Shown: positions 24,484 through 32,755 of the stretch, one piece after another | How the letters are laid out: each line of letters opens with the position of its first letter | Position numbering within the stretch: position 1 is the stretch's first letter | Assembly: GCF_900103585.1 (NCBI RefSeq) | Contig: NZ_FNHV01000004.1 | Coordinates: 248,001-312,000 of the forward strand | Direction: 5' to 3' | Source: Streptomyces sp. cf386 | Lineage (GTDB): Bacteria > Actinomycetota > Actinomycetes > Streptomycetales > Streptomycetaceae | DNA: 64,000 bases | Position numbers and translations under genes: made by a program | The notes under the pieces: model-generated | The model's database searches: none | Seen by the model: the letters and a program-made list of their open reading frames with translations, nothing else | Told to the model about the DNA's origin: nothing

Positions 24484-25635
24484 GTGGCGGACGCTGCAGT
24501 GAACGGTGCCCACAGGGTGCTCATCGCCGCGGACAAGTTCAAGGGGTCGCTGACGGCCGTGCAGGTCGCCGAGCGTGTGACGGCGGGCCTGCGCCGGGTC
24601 GTGCCGGACCTCGACGTGGAGGCCATGCCCGTGGCCGACGGCGGTGACGGGACCGTGGACGCGGCGGTCGCGGCCGGCTTCGAGCGGCGGGAGGTACGGG
24701 TCGCCGGGCCCCTCGGGCACGAGGTGACGGCGGCGTTCGCGCTGCGCGGCGACACGGCGGTCGTGGAGATGGCGGAGGCGAGCGGCCTGCAGCGGCTGCC
24801 CGCGGGCGTCTTCGCGCCGCTCACGGCGTCCACCTACGGCTCCGGGGAACTCCTGCGGGCCGCGCTGGACGCCGGTGCCCGCACGATCGTCTTCGGCGTC
24901 GGCGGCAGCGCCACGACCGACGGCGGCGCCGGGATGCTCACCGCGCTGGGCGCGCGCTTCCTGGACGCGGACGGGGAGCCGGTGGCGCCGGGAGGTGGCA
25001 GCCTGGGCGACCTGGCCACCGCCGATCTCTCGGGCCTGGACCCGCGCCTCGACTCCGTCGAGCTGGTACTCGCCAGCGACGTCGACAACCCGCTGACCGG
25101 CCCGAAGGGCGCGCCGGCGGTGTACGGCCCGCAGAAGGGCGCCTCGCCGGACGACGTGAAGACCCTGGACGTGGCGCTCGCGCACTTCGCGAAGGTGCTG
25201 GAGGAGTCGGTCGGCTCCAAGGCGGCCGAGCACGCGGCCGCGCCCGGCGCCGGGGCCGCGGGTGGCATCGGCTACGGAGCCCTGCTGATCGGCGCCCGGT
25301 TCCGTGCCGGTATCGAGGTCATGCTGGACGTCCTGGGCTTCGCGCCCGCGCTGGAGCGGGCGACGCTGGTCATCACGGGCGAGGGCTCCCTGGACGAGCA
25401 GACGCTGCACGGCAAGGCCCCGGCGGGCGTCGCGGCGGCGGCCCGCGCGGCCGACAAGGAGGTCGTCGCGGTGTGCGGCCGCCTGGCGCTGGCGCCGGAG
25501 GCGCTGGGCCGGGCCGGGATCCGGCGGGCGTACCCGCTGACGGAGACCGAGCCGGACGTGGCGAAGTGCATCGCGGACGCCGGGCCGATTCTGGAACGGG
25601 TCGCGGAGCGGATCGCGCGGGACTTCCTGGCCTGA
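24484..25635 (+). CDS. Glycerate kinase
   Basis: Enzyme of the GlxK/GarK family, 383 residues, phosphorylating D-glycerate and feeding it into glycolysis. Seen: IAADKFKGSLTAVQVAE, MPVADGGDGTVDA, GVGGSATTDGGAGM and ITGEGSLDEQTLHGKAP. GTG 24484 is used because AGGGGAAG lies 7 bases before it. A strong hairpin at 25668-25698 follows. A CdaR-type regulator, a family that controls glycerate and sugar-diacid genes in other bacteria, is encoded 12 kb away (38058-39194), but no link is visible. Confidence 0.94.
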   Translation: MADAAVNGAHRVLIAADKFKGSLTAVQVAERVTAGLRRVVPDLDVEAMPVADGGDGTVDAAVAAGFERREVRVAGPLGHEVTAAFALRGDTAVVEMAEASGLQRLPAGVFAPLTASTYGSGELLRAALDAGARTIVFGVGGSATTDGGAGMLTALGARFLDADGEPVAPGGGSLGDLATADLSGLDPRLDSVELVLASDVDNPLTGPKGAPAVYGPQKGASPDDVKTLDVALAHFAKVLEESVGSKAAEHAAAPGAGAAGGIGYGALLIGARFRAGIEVMLDVLGFAPALERATLVITGEGSLDEQTLHGKAPAGVAAAARAADKEVVAVCGRLALAPEALGRAGIRRAYPLTETEPDVAKCIADAGPILERVAERIARDFLA

Positions 25636-25667
25636 CCGTCGGCGGAGCGCAGCCCTGTGCAACGACT

Positions 25668-25698
25668 GAGGCCCGGATGCGGAAAGCATCCGGGCCTC
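25668..25698. terminator. Strong hairpin after glycerate kinase
   Basis: Perfect 13-base arms GAGGCCCGGATGC and GCATCCGGGCCTC around a GGAAA loop. It lies between the convergent glycerate kinase and small secreted protein genes and can stop transcription in both directions. It also marks the left edge of the probable accessory segment. Confidence 0.8.
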
Positions 25699-25724
25699 GA
25701 CACGATCGAGACGATCGTGAGAGA

Positions 25725-26129
25725 TCAGCGTCCGTCGCCAGGCCGGTCGTCCGGGCCGCACTTGTCCGGGGTCCCGTCGTAGTGCACGCAAGCGGTGACC
25801 TTCACGACGTAATTGCTCGTGGAGGAGTCGCTGTACGTGGTTTCTCCCTGGCCCTGCTTGTTCCAGAGGCGGAGGCCCGTGGTGTTCTTGCGGTCGAACT
25901 CCGAGTAGACGGCATTGCCGTCCGCCCGCTCGTCCTTCACGGCAACATTCTTGTTGCCGGACGACTGCCAGCTGTAGGCGTAAGAGATGTGAATGTCCGG
26001 GTTCGTGTGGTGGTTGAGCCTGGACGTGACGTCCTCGCCGGCGTCGGCGTAGGCCGGCGATGCCCCCGCAACGGCGCCGAGCAGGACAACTGCCATGGCG
26101 GCCTTCTTGGCGCTCCTGGATATCTGCAT
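25725..26129 (-). CDS. Small secreted protein of unknown function
   Basis: A 134-residue exported protein. A signal peptide ends at AYA (about residue 28), leaving about 105 mature residues rich in Asn, Ser, Asp and Tyr, with a single Cys pair spaced CVHYDGTPDKC near the C-terminus. AGGGGAG lies 4 bases before the ATG. Codons such as AAT, TCT and AAA are more frequent than in neighbouring genes, and the upstream DNA is AT-rich for this chromosome, which hints at transfer. I do not recognise the family. It is divergent from an ABC system and could be its substrate or ligand, but that is a guess. Confidence 0.8.
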   Translation of the reverse strand: MQISRSAKKAAMAVVLLGAVAGASPAYADAGEDVTSRLNHHTNPDIHISYAYSWQSSGNKNVAVKDERADGNAVYSEFDRKNTTGLRLWNKQGQGETTYSDSSTSNYVVKVTACVHYDGTPDKCGPDDRPGDGR

Positions 26130-26534
26130 GATTCTCCCCTTTGACGCAGCAACTCAACAGCTGCGATTGGCGGTCATCACGATGACGGCCTTCAGAAATG
26201 ACGCACCCATGACGGGGCAACGCGAGGCAGGTCACGCCAAGCGGCTTGTGTTGTAGAGCCCCCCATGGAAGCGAGAGGAAGGCCTTTCTCGCGACCGGTG
26301 CAAGATCATATGCGAAAGCCGACGGAAGGCAAGCGCGATTCCGGCGGTGACTGTGGTGCAACGCGACCGCGCCGAGGGTGTGTTGGCATCTTTCTTTGCC
26401 TGGTGATCACCTTGGCCTAATATCGGCACCGATCGCGAGGGGCTGACCTCTCTCGCGCAACGGGGGACGATTCACGGGGGCGCTGTCGCATGCTCACGGG
26501 AAGAGCCCGCAACAGCTACCCGAGGGCACATCAC
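26130..26534. other. AT-richer intergenic control region
   Basis: About 400 bases without a convincing gene, between the divergent secreted-protein and ABC genes. ATGAC occurs at 26182, 26198 and 26209, with an inverted GTCAT at 26173 (GTCAT-CACG-ATGAC), a possible regulator target for the secreted-protein gene. The promoter of the ABC genes lies at 26396-26423. The base composition is lower in GC than that of the flanking conserved genes. Confidence 0.5.
26396..26423 (+). promoter_or_regulatory. Probable sigma-HrdB-type promoter with palindrome in spacer
   Basis: TTGCCT (26396-26401), a 16-base spacer and TAATAT (26418-26423) form a near-consensus vegetative promoter upstream of the MacB-like ABC genes. 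The spacer begins with the perfect palindrome GGTGATCACC (26402-26411), placed where a bound repressor would block RNA polymerase. Confidence 0.6.
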
Positions 26535-27245
26535 GTGAGCAACTCCGACACCGGGCCCGCGCCCGACCCCGTACTCCACATTCAGGATCTGAACTACTCG
26601 ATCCGGAACCGGACTCTGTTCAAGGGCCTGCAACTCAGTGTCAGTGCCGGCGAGTCAGTGGCGATCACGGGTCCGAGTGGCTCGGGCAAGAGCACGCTGC
26701 TCTCGTCGATCCTCGGTCTGATCAAGCCGCATGACGGAAGCATCAGGGTAACCGGAGCGGAAATAACGAAGCTGCCGAGCAAGCAGATCGCCAAGCTGCG
26801 CAGCGAAACAATCGGCACGGTCTTCCAGTTCGGGGAGCTGCTGCCCGAACTCAGCCCGCTGGACAACGTGGCGCTGGCGGCGCTGCTGTCGCGTTCTGAC
26901 CGCGCGGGCGGGTACCGCCAGGCACAGGAACTGCTGGACGAACTGCGCGTTCCGTCGGCTGAGACGACGGAGGAACTCTCCGGAGGCGAGCATCAGCGTA
27001 CGGCTGTGGCCCGTGCGCTGATCAACTCGCCCGAGCTGATTCTGGCCGATGAGCCCACGGGCGCCCTCGACCCTGACGCCACCGCTCGCATCGCGGAACT
27101 GCTCTTCGATCTCCCTCGGCGGCGTAGGTGCGGGTTGGTGCTGGTGACGCACGATGTCGAGGTTGCCGCACGAGCGGACCGGGTGCTGCGTCTTGAGGCC
27201 GGTCTGCTGGTTCCCGCCCGGGTGCCGGAGGCGGTGCAGGCGTGA
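26535..27245 (+). CDS. ABC transporter ATP-binding protein (MacB/LolD type)
   Basis: ATPase of about 236 residues for a mechanotransmission-type ABC system. Walker A is ITGPSGSGKSTLLSS, the Q-loop FQFGELLPELSP, signature EELSGGEHQRTAVARAL and Walker B LILADEPTGALD. I prefer GTG 26535, with GAGGG 8 bases upstream; ATG 26490 with GGGGG upstream would add 15 basic residues. Its last codons overlap the permease start by 4 bases. Systems of this kind pump peptides or lipoproteins or shape the cell wall. Third-position GC is lower than in the surrounding chromosome. Confidence 0.93.
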   Translation: MSNSDTGPAPDPVLHIQDLNYSIRNRTLFKGLQLSVSAGESVAITGPSGSGKSTLLSSILGLIKPHDGSIRVTGAEITKLPSKQIAKLRSETIGTVFQFGELLPELSPLDNVALAALLSRSDRAGGYRQAQELLDELRVPSAETTEELSGGEHQRTAVARALINSPELILADEPTGALDPDATARIAELLFDLPRRRRCGLVLVTHDVEVAARADRVLRLEAGLLVPARVPEAVQA

Positions 27246-29479
27246 GCGGGGCCAGACACGGCGGCTTGTCACTTCAGCTGCTGCGCATAGGGCGCGACGC
27301 GGGTCGACGCTCGGAGGCGGCCGGAACCAGGGCCGCGGCCCTGGCGCTCTCGGCTTTCGCTGTCGCACTGTGCCTGGGTCTGCTGGCGATGGTGCACGCC
27401 TCCTATGTCGGCAAGGAGCTGCGGCGTGACGCCAGGACTCCGGTCGGGCTGACAGAGCAATCACAGGCAACCGGGTCCACGTTGTGGCTGGCCGGCTCGG
27501 ACGCGCTGAAGGGGCAGCGGCTCTTCAGCGTCGTATTCATCGCGCCGTATACGTCGACTGCGAATGCCCCACTTCCTCCAGGGGTGGATCGTTGGCCGGG
27601 GCCGGGTGAGGCCGTTCTGTCGCCCGGTCTGCTGAAAGCCGGCGCCGCGGAGGGGATCGCCGGCCGCTACGGAAAGCTCTCGGGCACGGTCGGGCAGGAG
27701 GGCTTGGACGACCCCGGAGAGTGGCTCGCCTACGTCCGGCCCGCCAAGGGCATGAAGGCCGAGGCGCCGATCGAGGCGGTGGTCGGCTTCGGGCCGAAGG
27801 CAGGCATCCTGGCCGAAGGCTTGCAGCCAGGAATGGGGCCCGACAACGACAAGCCCGAGTGGATGTTCCAGGGCCTCGTCATCGGCCTGCTGCTCGTACC
27901 GAGTCTCGTGCTCCTGTTCACCGCACTCCGGGCCGGGGCACATGGCCGTGACCGCAGAGCCGCCCTGGTCGACGCCCTGGGAGGTCTGAGGCGCGACCGC
28001 GCCCTGATCGCGGTGGGCGAGGCGATGCGACCGGTGACGTGGGGAGCCTTCGCGTCGATTCCGTTCTTCGCCGTGGCCGCGTTCGTCGATGTCCGAGTCC
28101 CGTTCGTCGGTTACGTGACGTCATCCGCCGATGTGCGTCAGCATGGCTGGCCGGTACTGCTGACTCCTGTGGCCGCCACGGTGACGGCGCTGGCCCTTGC
28201 CGTCATCAGCGATCAGCCGGCCGGCCGGGCCAAGGGGACCCGACCCGCCGACGCGAGCGGATCACGCCGACAGCGGTACCTGGCGTTCCTCTGCGTGCCG
28301 GCGATCCTGCTCGCCAGCCGCGGTCCGGAACTCGCCGGCGACAGTACGCAGTACCGGGCATGGATCAGCTGGATCGGCCTTGCCCTCGTCGTCCTCACCC
28401 TGCCGGCCGGAGTGGCAGTCGTCGTGGCCAGGCTCGGGGGAAGCCTGGAGCGGACCGGGCGACAGCGGGGGTGGGCCGGTGCGCTGATCGCGGGCCGCCG
28501 GATCAGCCGCTACCCGGCGGCTACGGCCCGCCTGGTCACCGGTGTGACGGTTGCGCTGATCGTCTTCATGCAGGCCCTCGCCTGGCAGGCAATGTTCGGG
28601 ACCTACCACGCCAAAATGGAGGAGATCCTCAGCGCTGCCGACAGGAACGTCGCCGAGATCGGCCCCAGGGGGACGGTCTCCACCAGGGAGGCCGCCGCCT
28701 ATCTGGAGTCCATCCCCGAGGGCAATGTCCCTGTCGTCCTCACACCTCCCCGCACCGCCGGTGACGGCCCCATCACGATCAGCGGTGGATGCGTAGCTCT
28801 GGAGAGCCTTCGGCTGCCGTGTTCGCCCACCCCGGCCCGCGTCGATGTCGCCCTCGATCGGCGCTTGCAGCAGCTGCTCCACTGGAACACGGAGGGCGGC
28901 ACCTACCTGAAGGTGGTCCGAGCCGACGACGCCGAGCTGGCCGAGCAAACCGTGCCGACCGCCAACACCCTGGCGGTGGTGAGGGCTGATGGCGGCGCCC
29001 CTGCCGTCGCGGCACTCAAGGAAGCCTCCTACCGGGCCTATCCCCGCGGGGCCCAGGTCCGTTTTCCCGGGGAGGAGTGGCTGGCGGACGGCATCCCGGA
29101 CCGGGACCAGGGCCGGTGGATTCGGCTCTTCGGTGTGCTGGGGATGGGAATCCTCATGCTCGCCATCGGTCTCAGTGGCAAGGCCGAGTTCCTGCGCCAG
29201 GGCAGGGCACTGGCGCCGCTGACCGTGTTGACCGGCGGATACCGCGTCTTCCGCAGCAGCGCGGCCTGGGCGATCGTCGCGCCGCTCGCGCTCGCCGCAC
29301 TGGCGGGGTGCGTCGTCGCCGCCTGGACCGCACGACCGGTCGCCCGGCCAGGAATGGCCTACTTCGTCCCCGGGGGCCTCATGGCGGCCGTTGTCACCGT
29401 GCTACTCGCCGTGTCCGTCGTGATGGGGCTCTGGGCCGCTCGGATCGCCGGGCAACAGGCACGCAGCTGGCGAGCCTAG
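27242..29479 (+). CDS. FtsX-like ABC permease
   Basis: Membrane subunit of 745 residues, coupled to the ATPase by a GTGA overlap. One hydrophobic helix lies near residues 35-55, then an extracytoplasmic region. A first FtsX-like core (LVIGLLLVPSLVLLFTALRAG and following) has a broken pattern of helices, and after a second extracytoplasmic region (HAKMEEILSAADRN to PGEEWLADG) the last helices follow (LFGVLGMGILMLAIGLS, ALAALAGCVVAAWTA, GGLMAAVVTVLLAVSVVMGL). The duplicated core with about ten helices is that of large permeases such as BceB-like or YtrF-like proteins, so export or sensing of antimicrobial peptides is possible. No sensor kinase is adjacent. Confidence 0.9.
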   Translation: MSGARHGGLSLQLLRIGRDAGRRSEAAGTRAAALALSAFAVALCLGLLAMVHASYVGKELRRDARTPVGLTEQSQATGSTLWLAGSDALKGQRLFSVVFIAPYTSTANAPLPPGVDRWPGPGEAVLSPGLLKAGAAEGIAGRYGKLSGTVGQEGLDDPGEWLAYVRPAKGMKAEAPIEAVVGFGPKAGILAEGLQPGMGPDNDKPEWMFQGLVIGLLLVPSLVLLFTALRAGAHGRDRRAALVDALGGLRRDRALIAVGEAMRPVTWGAFASIPFFAVAAFVDVRVPFVGYVTSSADVRQHGWPVLLTPVAATVTALALAVISDQPAGRAKGTRPADASGSRRQRYLAFLCVPAILLASRGPELAGDSTQYRAWISWIGLALVVLTLPAGVAVVVARLGGSLERTGRQRGWAGALIAGRRISRYPAATARLVTGVTVALIVFMQALAWQAMFGTYHAKMEEILSAADRNVAEIGPRGTVSTREAAAYLESIPEGNVPVVLTPPRTAGDGPITISGGCVALESLRLPCSPTPARVDVALDRRLQQLLHWNTEGGTYLKVVRADDAELAEQTVPTANTLAVVRADGGAPAVAALKEASYRAYPRGAQVRFPGEEWLADGIPDRDQGRWIRLFGVLGMGILMLAIGLSGKAEFLRQGRALAPLTVLTGGYRVFRSSAAWAIVAPLALAALAGCVVAAWTARPVARPGMAYFVPGGLMAAVVTVLLAVSVVMGLWAARIAGQQARSWRA

Positions 29480-29497
29480 TCATCCGGCACCCAACTG

Positions 29498-29528
29498 GGC
29501 AGCAGATGCCGTGCAGGCATCTGCTGCC
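29498..29528. terminator. Hairpin after FtsX-like permease gene
   Basis: Perfect 13-base arms GGCAGCAGATGCC and GGCATCTGCTGCC around GTGCA, 18 bases downstream of the permease stop. Confidence 0.8.
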
Positions 29529-29532
29529 GGCC

Positions 29533-29781
29533 ATGGGCGTTGCCGACGCTGCGGTCTGGACGAAACCGTGCGTGGGACACGGATCCGCTGGGCGCGGGAC
29601 CGTTACGGCGGCCGTGGCAGCCGCCCAGCCGATGATCCTGACGATCGTGTCGGCCATCGGCGCTCTCGGCGCTCTGCTGTTGCCGGCCGCGCCGCAGATT
29701 GGCCTGGCCCGGCTGCTCACCGACATGCCGGAGGTGGCCCGGCCGGTGTCGGAGTACAAGCGGCTCCGACCGGACCGGTAG
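29533..29781 (+). CDS. Tiny membrane-protein ORF or gene remnant
   Basis: An open frame of 82 codons from ATG 29533 lying between two strong hairpins. Only the last 55 or so codons show the G/C third-position bias of coding DNA; they encode a hydrophobic stretch (ILTIVSAIGALGALLLPAAP) and a basic tail (EYKRLRPDR). GTG 29611 or ATG 29632 could therefore be the real start. No ribosome site or promoter is obvious. It may be a small membrane protein or the surviving end of a deleted gene. Confidence 0.35.
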   Translation: MGVADAAVWTKPCVGHGSAGRGTVTAAVAAAQPMILTIVSAIGALGALLLPAAPQIGLARLLTDMPEVARPVSEYKRLRPDR

Positions 29782-29808
29782 GTCATCGAGGATGCTGCCG
29801 CGGGAAAA

Positions 29809-29854
29809 CCCGAGGGGCCCGGACCGAATCGTGATTCGGTCCGGGCCCCTCGGG
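29809..29854. terminator. Very long bidirectional hairpin
   Basis: Two perfect 22-base arms (29809-29830 and 29833-29854, beginning CCCGAGGGGCCCGG) are separated by only GT. It lies just downstream of pssA on the minus strand and the tiny ORF on the plus strand, so it blocks read-through both ways. It is the right edge of the probable accessory segment. Confidence 0.85.
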
Positions 29855-29869
29855 CACGTACAAGCCGAG

Positions 29870-30724
29870 CTACGGGATCTGCGCCGCCCGTGCCTCGCGG
29901 CTCTCGCGCCGGTTGCCACGGAAGGTGTTCACCCGGCGTGCCGTGGCGAACAGCGGGATCGTCGCTGCCATCACGATCTGCAGCGCGCAGCCCGTCTGCA
30001 GCAGTACCTGTCCGCCCGGCGCGTCGAACGCCCACGCCGCCAGCATGCCCATGGCCGACACGATCCAGCAGAGCACGGCCACCGCGAGGATGCCCCGCGG
30101 CTTCGGGTACTCGACCCGGCTCACCATCAGCCACGCGGTACCGACGACCGCCAGCAGGGTCGCCTCGAACGGCAGCTCCAGCAGCACGATCGAGACGACC
30201 GTGAGTGCGCCGAAGGGCGACGGCATGCCCTGGAAGGTGCCGTCCTTCACGGTGACGCACGAGAAGCGGGCAAGCCGCAGCACCACCGCCAACAGCACGA
30301 CGATCGCGCCCGCCGCCGCGACCCGCTCGTGCGCGTCCCTCGCGACCATGCCGTACACGAGCACGAAGTACGCGGGCGCCAGCCCGAAGCTGATCAGATC
30401 GGAGAGATTGTCCAGCTCCGCACCCATCGGCGACGACCGCAGCTTGCGGGCGACGAGGCCGTCGAACAGGTCGAAGACGGCCGCGCACAGCATCAGGATC
30501 ACGGCCGTGGCGGCGCTGTTGCGGGCCATGCCCGAATCGTCACCCGTGAGGTGCGGGATCAGGATGCCGGTGGTGGTGAAGTACACCGCCATGAAGCCGC
30601 ACGTCGCGTTGCCGAGAGTGAGGGTGTCCGCTATCGACAGACGCAGAGAGAGGGGCATCTCCTCCTCTTCGTCCGCCTCGTCGGCGTCGGGCACCCAGCC
30701 AGGCTGAGTCTCAGGATCAATCAC
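29870..30724 (-). CDS. pssA: CDP-diacylglycerol--serine O-phosphatidyltransferase
   Basis: Membrane enzyme of about 284 residues making phosphatidylserine from CDP-diacylglycerol and serine. The CDP-alcohol phosphotransferase motif is complete: DLFDGLVAR followed by G and two Asp in MGAELDNLSD. About seven or eight hydrophobic helices follow an acidic N-terminal tail (DADEADEEEE). The start is GTG 30724 or TTG 30730, both inside the end of psd, so translation is coupled to it. With psd it forms the two-step route to phosphatidylethanolamine, the main zwitterionic lipid of Streptomyces membranes. Confidence 0.95.
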   Translation of the reverse strand: MIDPETQPGWVPDADEADEEEEMPLSLRLSIADTLTLGNATCGFMAVYFTTTGILIPHLTGDDSGMARNSAATAVILMLCAAVFDLFDGLVARKLRSSPMGAELDNLSDLISFGLAPAYFVLVYGMVARDAHERVAAAGAIVVLLAVVLRLARFSCVTVKDGTFQGMPSPFGALTVVSIVLLELPFEATLLAVVGTAWLMVSRVEYPKPRGILAVAVLCWIVSAMGMLAAWAFDAPGGQVLLQTGCALQIVMAATIPLFATARRVNTFRGNRRESREARAAQIP

Positions 30725-31376
30725 GGTCAATGCGAGTCACCCCAGCCACGGTCTTCTGCCCGACCTCGACCGCGACCTCCACGCCCTCGGGCAGGTAGAT
30801 GTCGACACGCGAGCCGAAGCGGATCAGACCGATGCGGTCGCCCTGCTCGACCTTCGTGCCCTGCGGGATGTAGGGCACGATGCGACGGGCCACCGCGCCG
30901 GCGATCTGGATCATCTCGATGTCGCCGAGTTCGGTGTCGAAATGCCAGACTACGCGCTCGTTGTTCTCGCTCTCCTTGTTGAACGCCGGGACGAAGCCAC
31001 CCGGGATGTGCTCCACGGACGTGACCGTGCCGGAGAGCGGCGCACGGTTGACGTGGACGTTCAGCGGGCTCATGAAGATCGCGACGCGGGTGCGGCCGTC
31101 CTTCCACGGCATGATGCTCTGCACCACACCGTCGGCGGGCGAGATGACCCGGCCCTGGGCGATCTCGCGCTCGGGGTCGCGGAAGAACCACAGCATGCCC
31201 GCCGCGAGAGCGGTGGCGGGCACGGCGACGGCCTTGGCGACGCCGGAGCGGCGTGCGCGCAGCAGGCTGACGGCTGCGGTGGCGACGGTCGGGAGAAGCC
31301 ACGGCGATGCTCCGCGCGCGAGGCGTACGCCGCCGACCTGGCTGTCGCGTGGTGCAGAGGTTTGGCTGTGGGGCAT
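30717..31376 (-). CDS. psd: Phosphatidylserine decarboxylase
   Basis: Converts phosphatidylserine to phosphatidylethanolamine at the membrane; 219 residues, the short proenzyme form. Self-cleavage would occur at the Gly-Ser in LIRFGSRVDIYLP, producing the pyruvoyl group on the new alpha-chain N-terminus. PADGVV, FMSPLNVHVNRAP and WHFDTELGDIEMIQIAG are family motifs. ATG 31376 has AAGGT 7 bases upstream and begins at the family N-terminus; the frame is open further up to 31523 but that part is not conserved-looking. The last codons contain the start of pssA. Confidence 0.95.
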   Translation of the reverse strand: MPHSQTSAPRDSQVGGVRLARGASPWLLPTVATAAVSLLRARRSGVAKAVAVPATALAAGMLWFFRDPEREIAQGRVISPADGVVQSIMPWKDGRTRVAIFMSPLNVHVNRAPLSGTVTSVEHIPGGFVPAFNKESENNERVVWHFDTELGDIEMIQIAGAVARRIVPYIPQGTKVEQGDRIGLIRFGSRVDIYLPEGVEVAVEVGQKTVAGVTRIDRD

Positions 31377-31499
31377 GGATGACCTTCGTAGCGGATGATG
31401 CCGCGCGGTATCAGGGGACGGCGGCTTTCCCGGGATCGTACCGGTCGCGGGCCACAACTGGGCAAGCCAGGAAGCCGAGTCGGCCGCCGAAGAGTGTTG

Positions 31500-31536
31500 A
31501 CGGGGTGTGATCTTCTTCTCCAAGAAAACACCCCGT
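31500..31536 (-). terminator. Hairpin ending the ethylmalonyl-CoA operon
   Basis: Arms ACGGGGTGT (31500-31508) and ACACCCCGT (31528-31536) with a nested TTCTT/AAGAA pairing, 10 bases after the stop of the methylsuccinyl-CoA dehydrogenase gene. It separates that operon from psd-pssA. Confidence 0.7.
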
Positions 31537-31546
31537 ATCCGGACAA

Positions 31547-32752
31547 TCAGCCCTGGAACCGATACTCTTCGAGCAACCGGCGACCGATGATCATTTTTTG
31601 GATCTCGGCAGTACCTTCACCGATCAGCAGCATCGGAGCCTCACGGTAGAGGCGCTCGATCTCGTACTCCTTGGAGAAGCCGTAGCCGCCGTGGATCCGG
31701 AAGGCGTCCTCGACGACCTCTTTGCAGTACTCGGAGGCGAGGTACTTCGCCATCCCTGCTTCGAGGTCGTTTCGTTCCCCGGAGTCCTTTTTGCGTGCCG
31801 CGTTCACCATCATGGCATGGGCGGCCTCGACCTTGGTAGCCATCTCGGCCAGCTTGAACTGGATCGCCTGGTGCTGGGCGATCGGCTTGCCGAAGGTGTG
31901 TCGCTGCTGGGCGTACCGGACGCCGAGCTCGAAGGCACGCTGAGCGACTCCGCAGCCACGCGCCGCCACGTTGACGCGGCCGACCTCGACGCCGTCCATC
32001 ATCTGGTAAAAGCCGCGGCCGGTGACGCCGCCGAGCACCCGATTGGCCGGAATTCGCAGGCCGTCCATGATGAGCTCGGTCGTGTCGACGCCCTTGTAGC
32101 CCATCTTGTCGATCTTCCCGGGGATGGTGAGGCCCGGGCGGACCTCCCCGAAGCCGGGCTCCTTCTCGACCAGGAAGGTCGTCATCGACTTGTGGGGCGC
32201 GGTCCCCTCGGGGTGTCCTTCGTCACTTCGGACGAGTACGGCGACCAGAGACGAGGTTCCGCCGTTCGTCAGCCACATCTTCTGGCCGTTCAGGACGTAC
32301 TCCTCGCCGTCCTTCACCGCCTTCGACGTGATGGCCGACACATCGGAGCCCAGGGCCGGCTCCGACATCGAGAAGGCGCCGCGGATGTCGCCCGCCGCCA
32401 TGCGCGGCAGGAAGTGGTCCTTCTGCTCCTGCGTGCCGTGCTGCTTGAGCATGTACGCCACGATGAAGTGGGTGTTGATGATGCCGGAGACCGACATCCA
32501 GCCGCGGGCGATCTCCTCGACGCAGAGGGCGTACGTCAGGAGCGACTCGCCCAGACCGCCGTACTCCTCCGGGATCATCAGGCCGAACAGGCCCAACTCC
32601 TTGAGGCCGTCGACGATCTGCTGCGGGTACTCGTCGCGGTGCTCCAGCTCGGTCGCGACCGGGAGGATCTCCTTGTCCACGAAGTCGCGGACGGTGGAGA
32701 GGATCTCCTGCTGGATGTCGGTCAGACCGGCGGTCTGGGCGAGACGGGCCAT
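31547..32752 (-). CDS. Acyl-CoA dehydrogenase, probably (2S)-methylsuccinyl-CoA dehydrogenase
   Basis: FAD enzyme of 401 residues that oxidises an acyl-CoA to the enoyl-CoA. FAD and substrate motifs: RGAFSMSEPALGSDVSAI, MWLTNGGTSSLVAVLVR, and the C-terminal FRIHGGYGFSKEYEIERLYREA. In this operon it follows the mesaconyl-CoA hydratase gene by 3 bases, so it most likely turns (2S)-methylsuccinyl-CoA into mesaconyl-CoA in the ethylmalonyl-CoA pathway. That specificity comes from the gene neighbourhood; the sequence alone says only acyl-CoA dehydrogenase. A terminator hairpin follows. Confidence 0.92.
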   Translation of the reverse strand: MARLAQTAGLTDIQQEILSTVRDFVDKEILPVATELEHRDEYPQQIVDGLKELGLFGLMIPEEYGGLGESLLTYALCVEEIARGWMSVSGIINTHFIVAYMLKQHGTQEQKDHFLPRMAAGDIRGAFSMSEPALGSDVSAITSKAVKDGEEYVLNGQKMWLTNGGTSSLVAVLVRSDEGHPEGTAPHKSMTTFLVEKEPGFGEVRPGLTIPGKIDKMGYKGVDTTELIMDGLRIPANRVLGGVTGRGFYQMMDGVEVGRVNVAARGCGVAQRAFELGVRYAQQRHTFGKPIAQHQAIQFKLAEMATKVEAAHAMMVNAARKKDSGERNDLEAGMAKYLASEYCKEVVEDAFRIHGGYGFSKEYEIERLYREAPMLLIGEGTAEIQKMIIGRRLLEEYRFQG

Positions 32753-32755
32753 GGC

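Noticed and set aside
26232..26429. 65-codon minus-strand frame in the ABC control region
   Set aside because: Overlaps the probable promoter and lacks coding bias.
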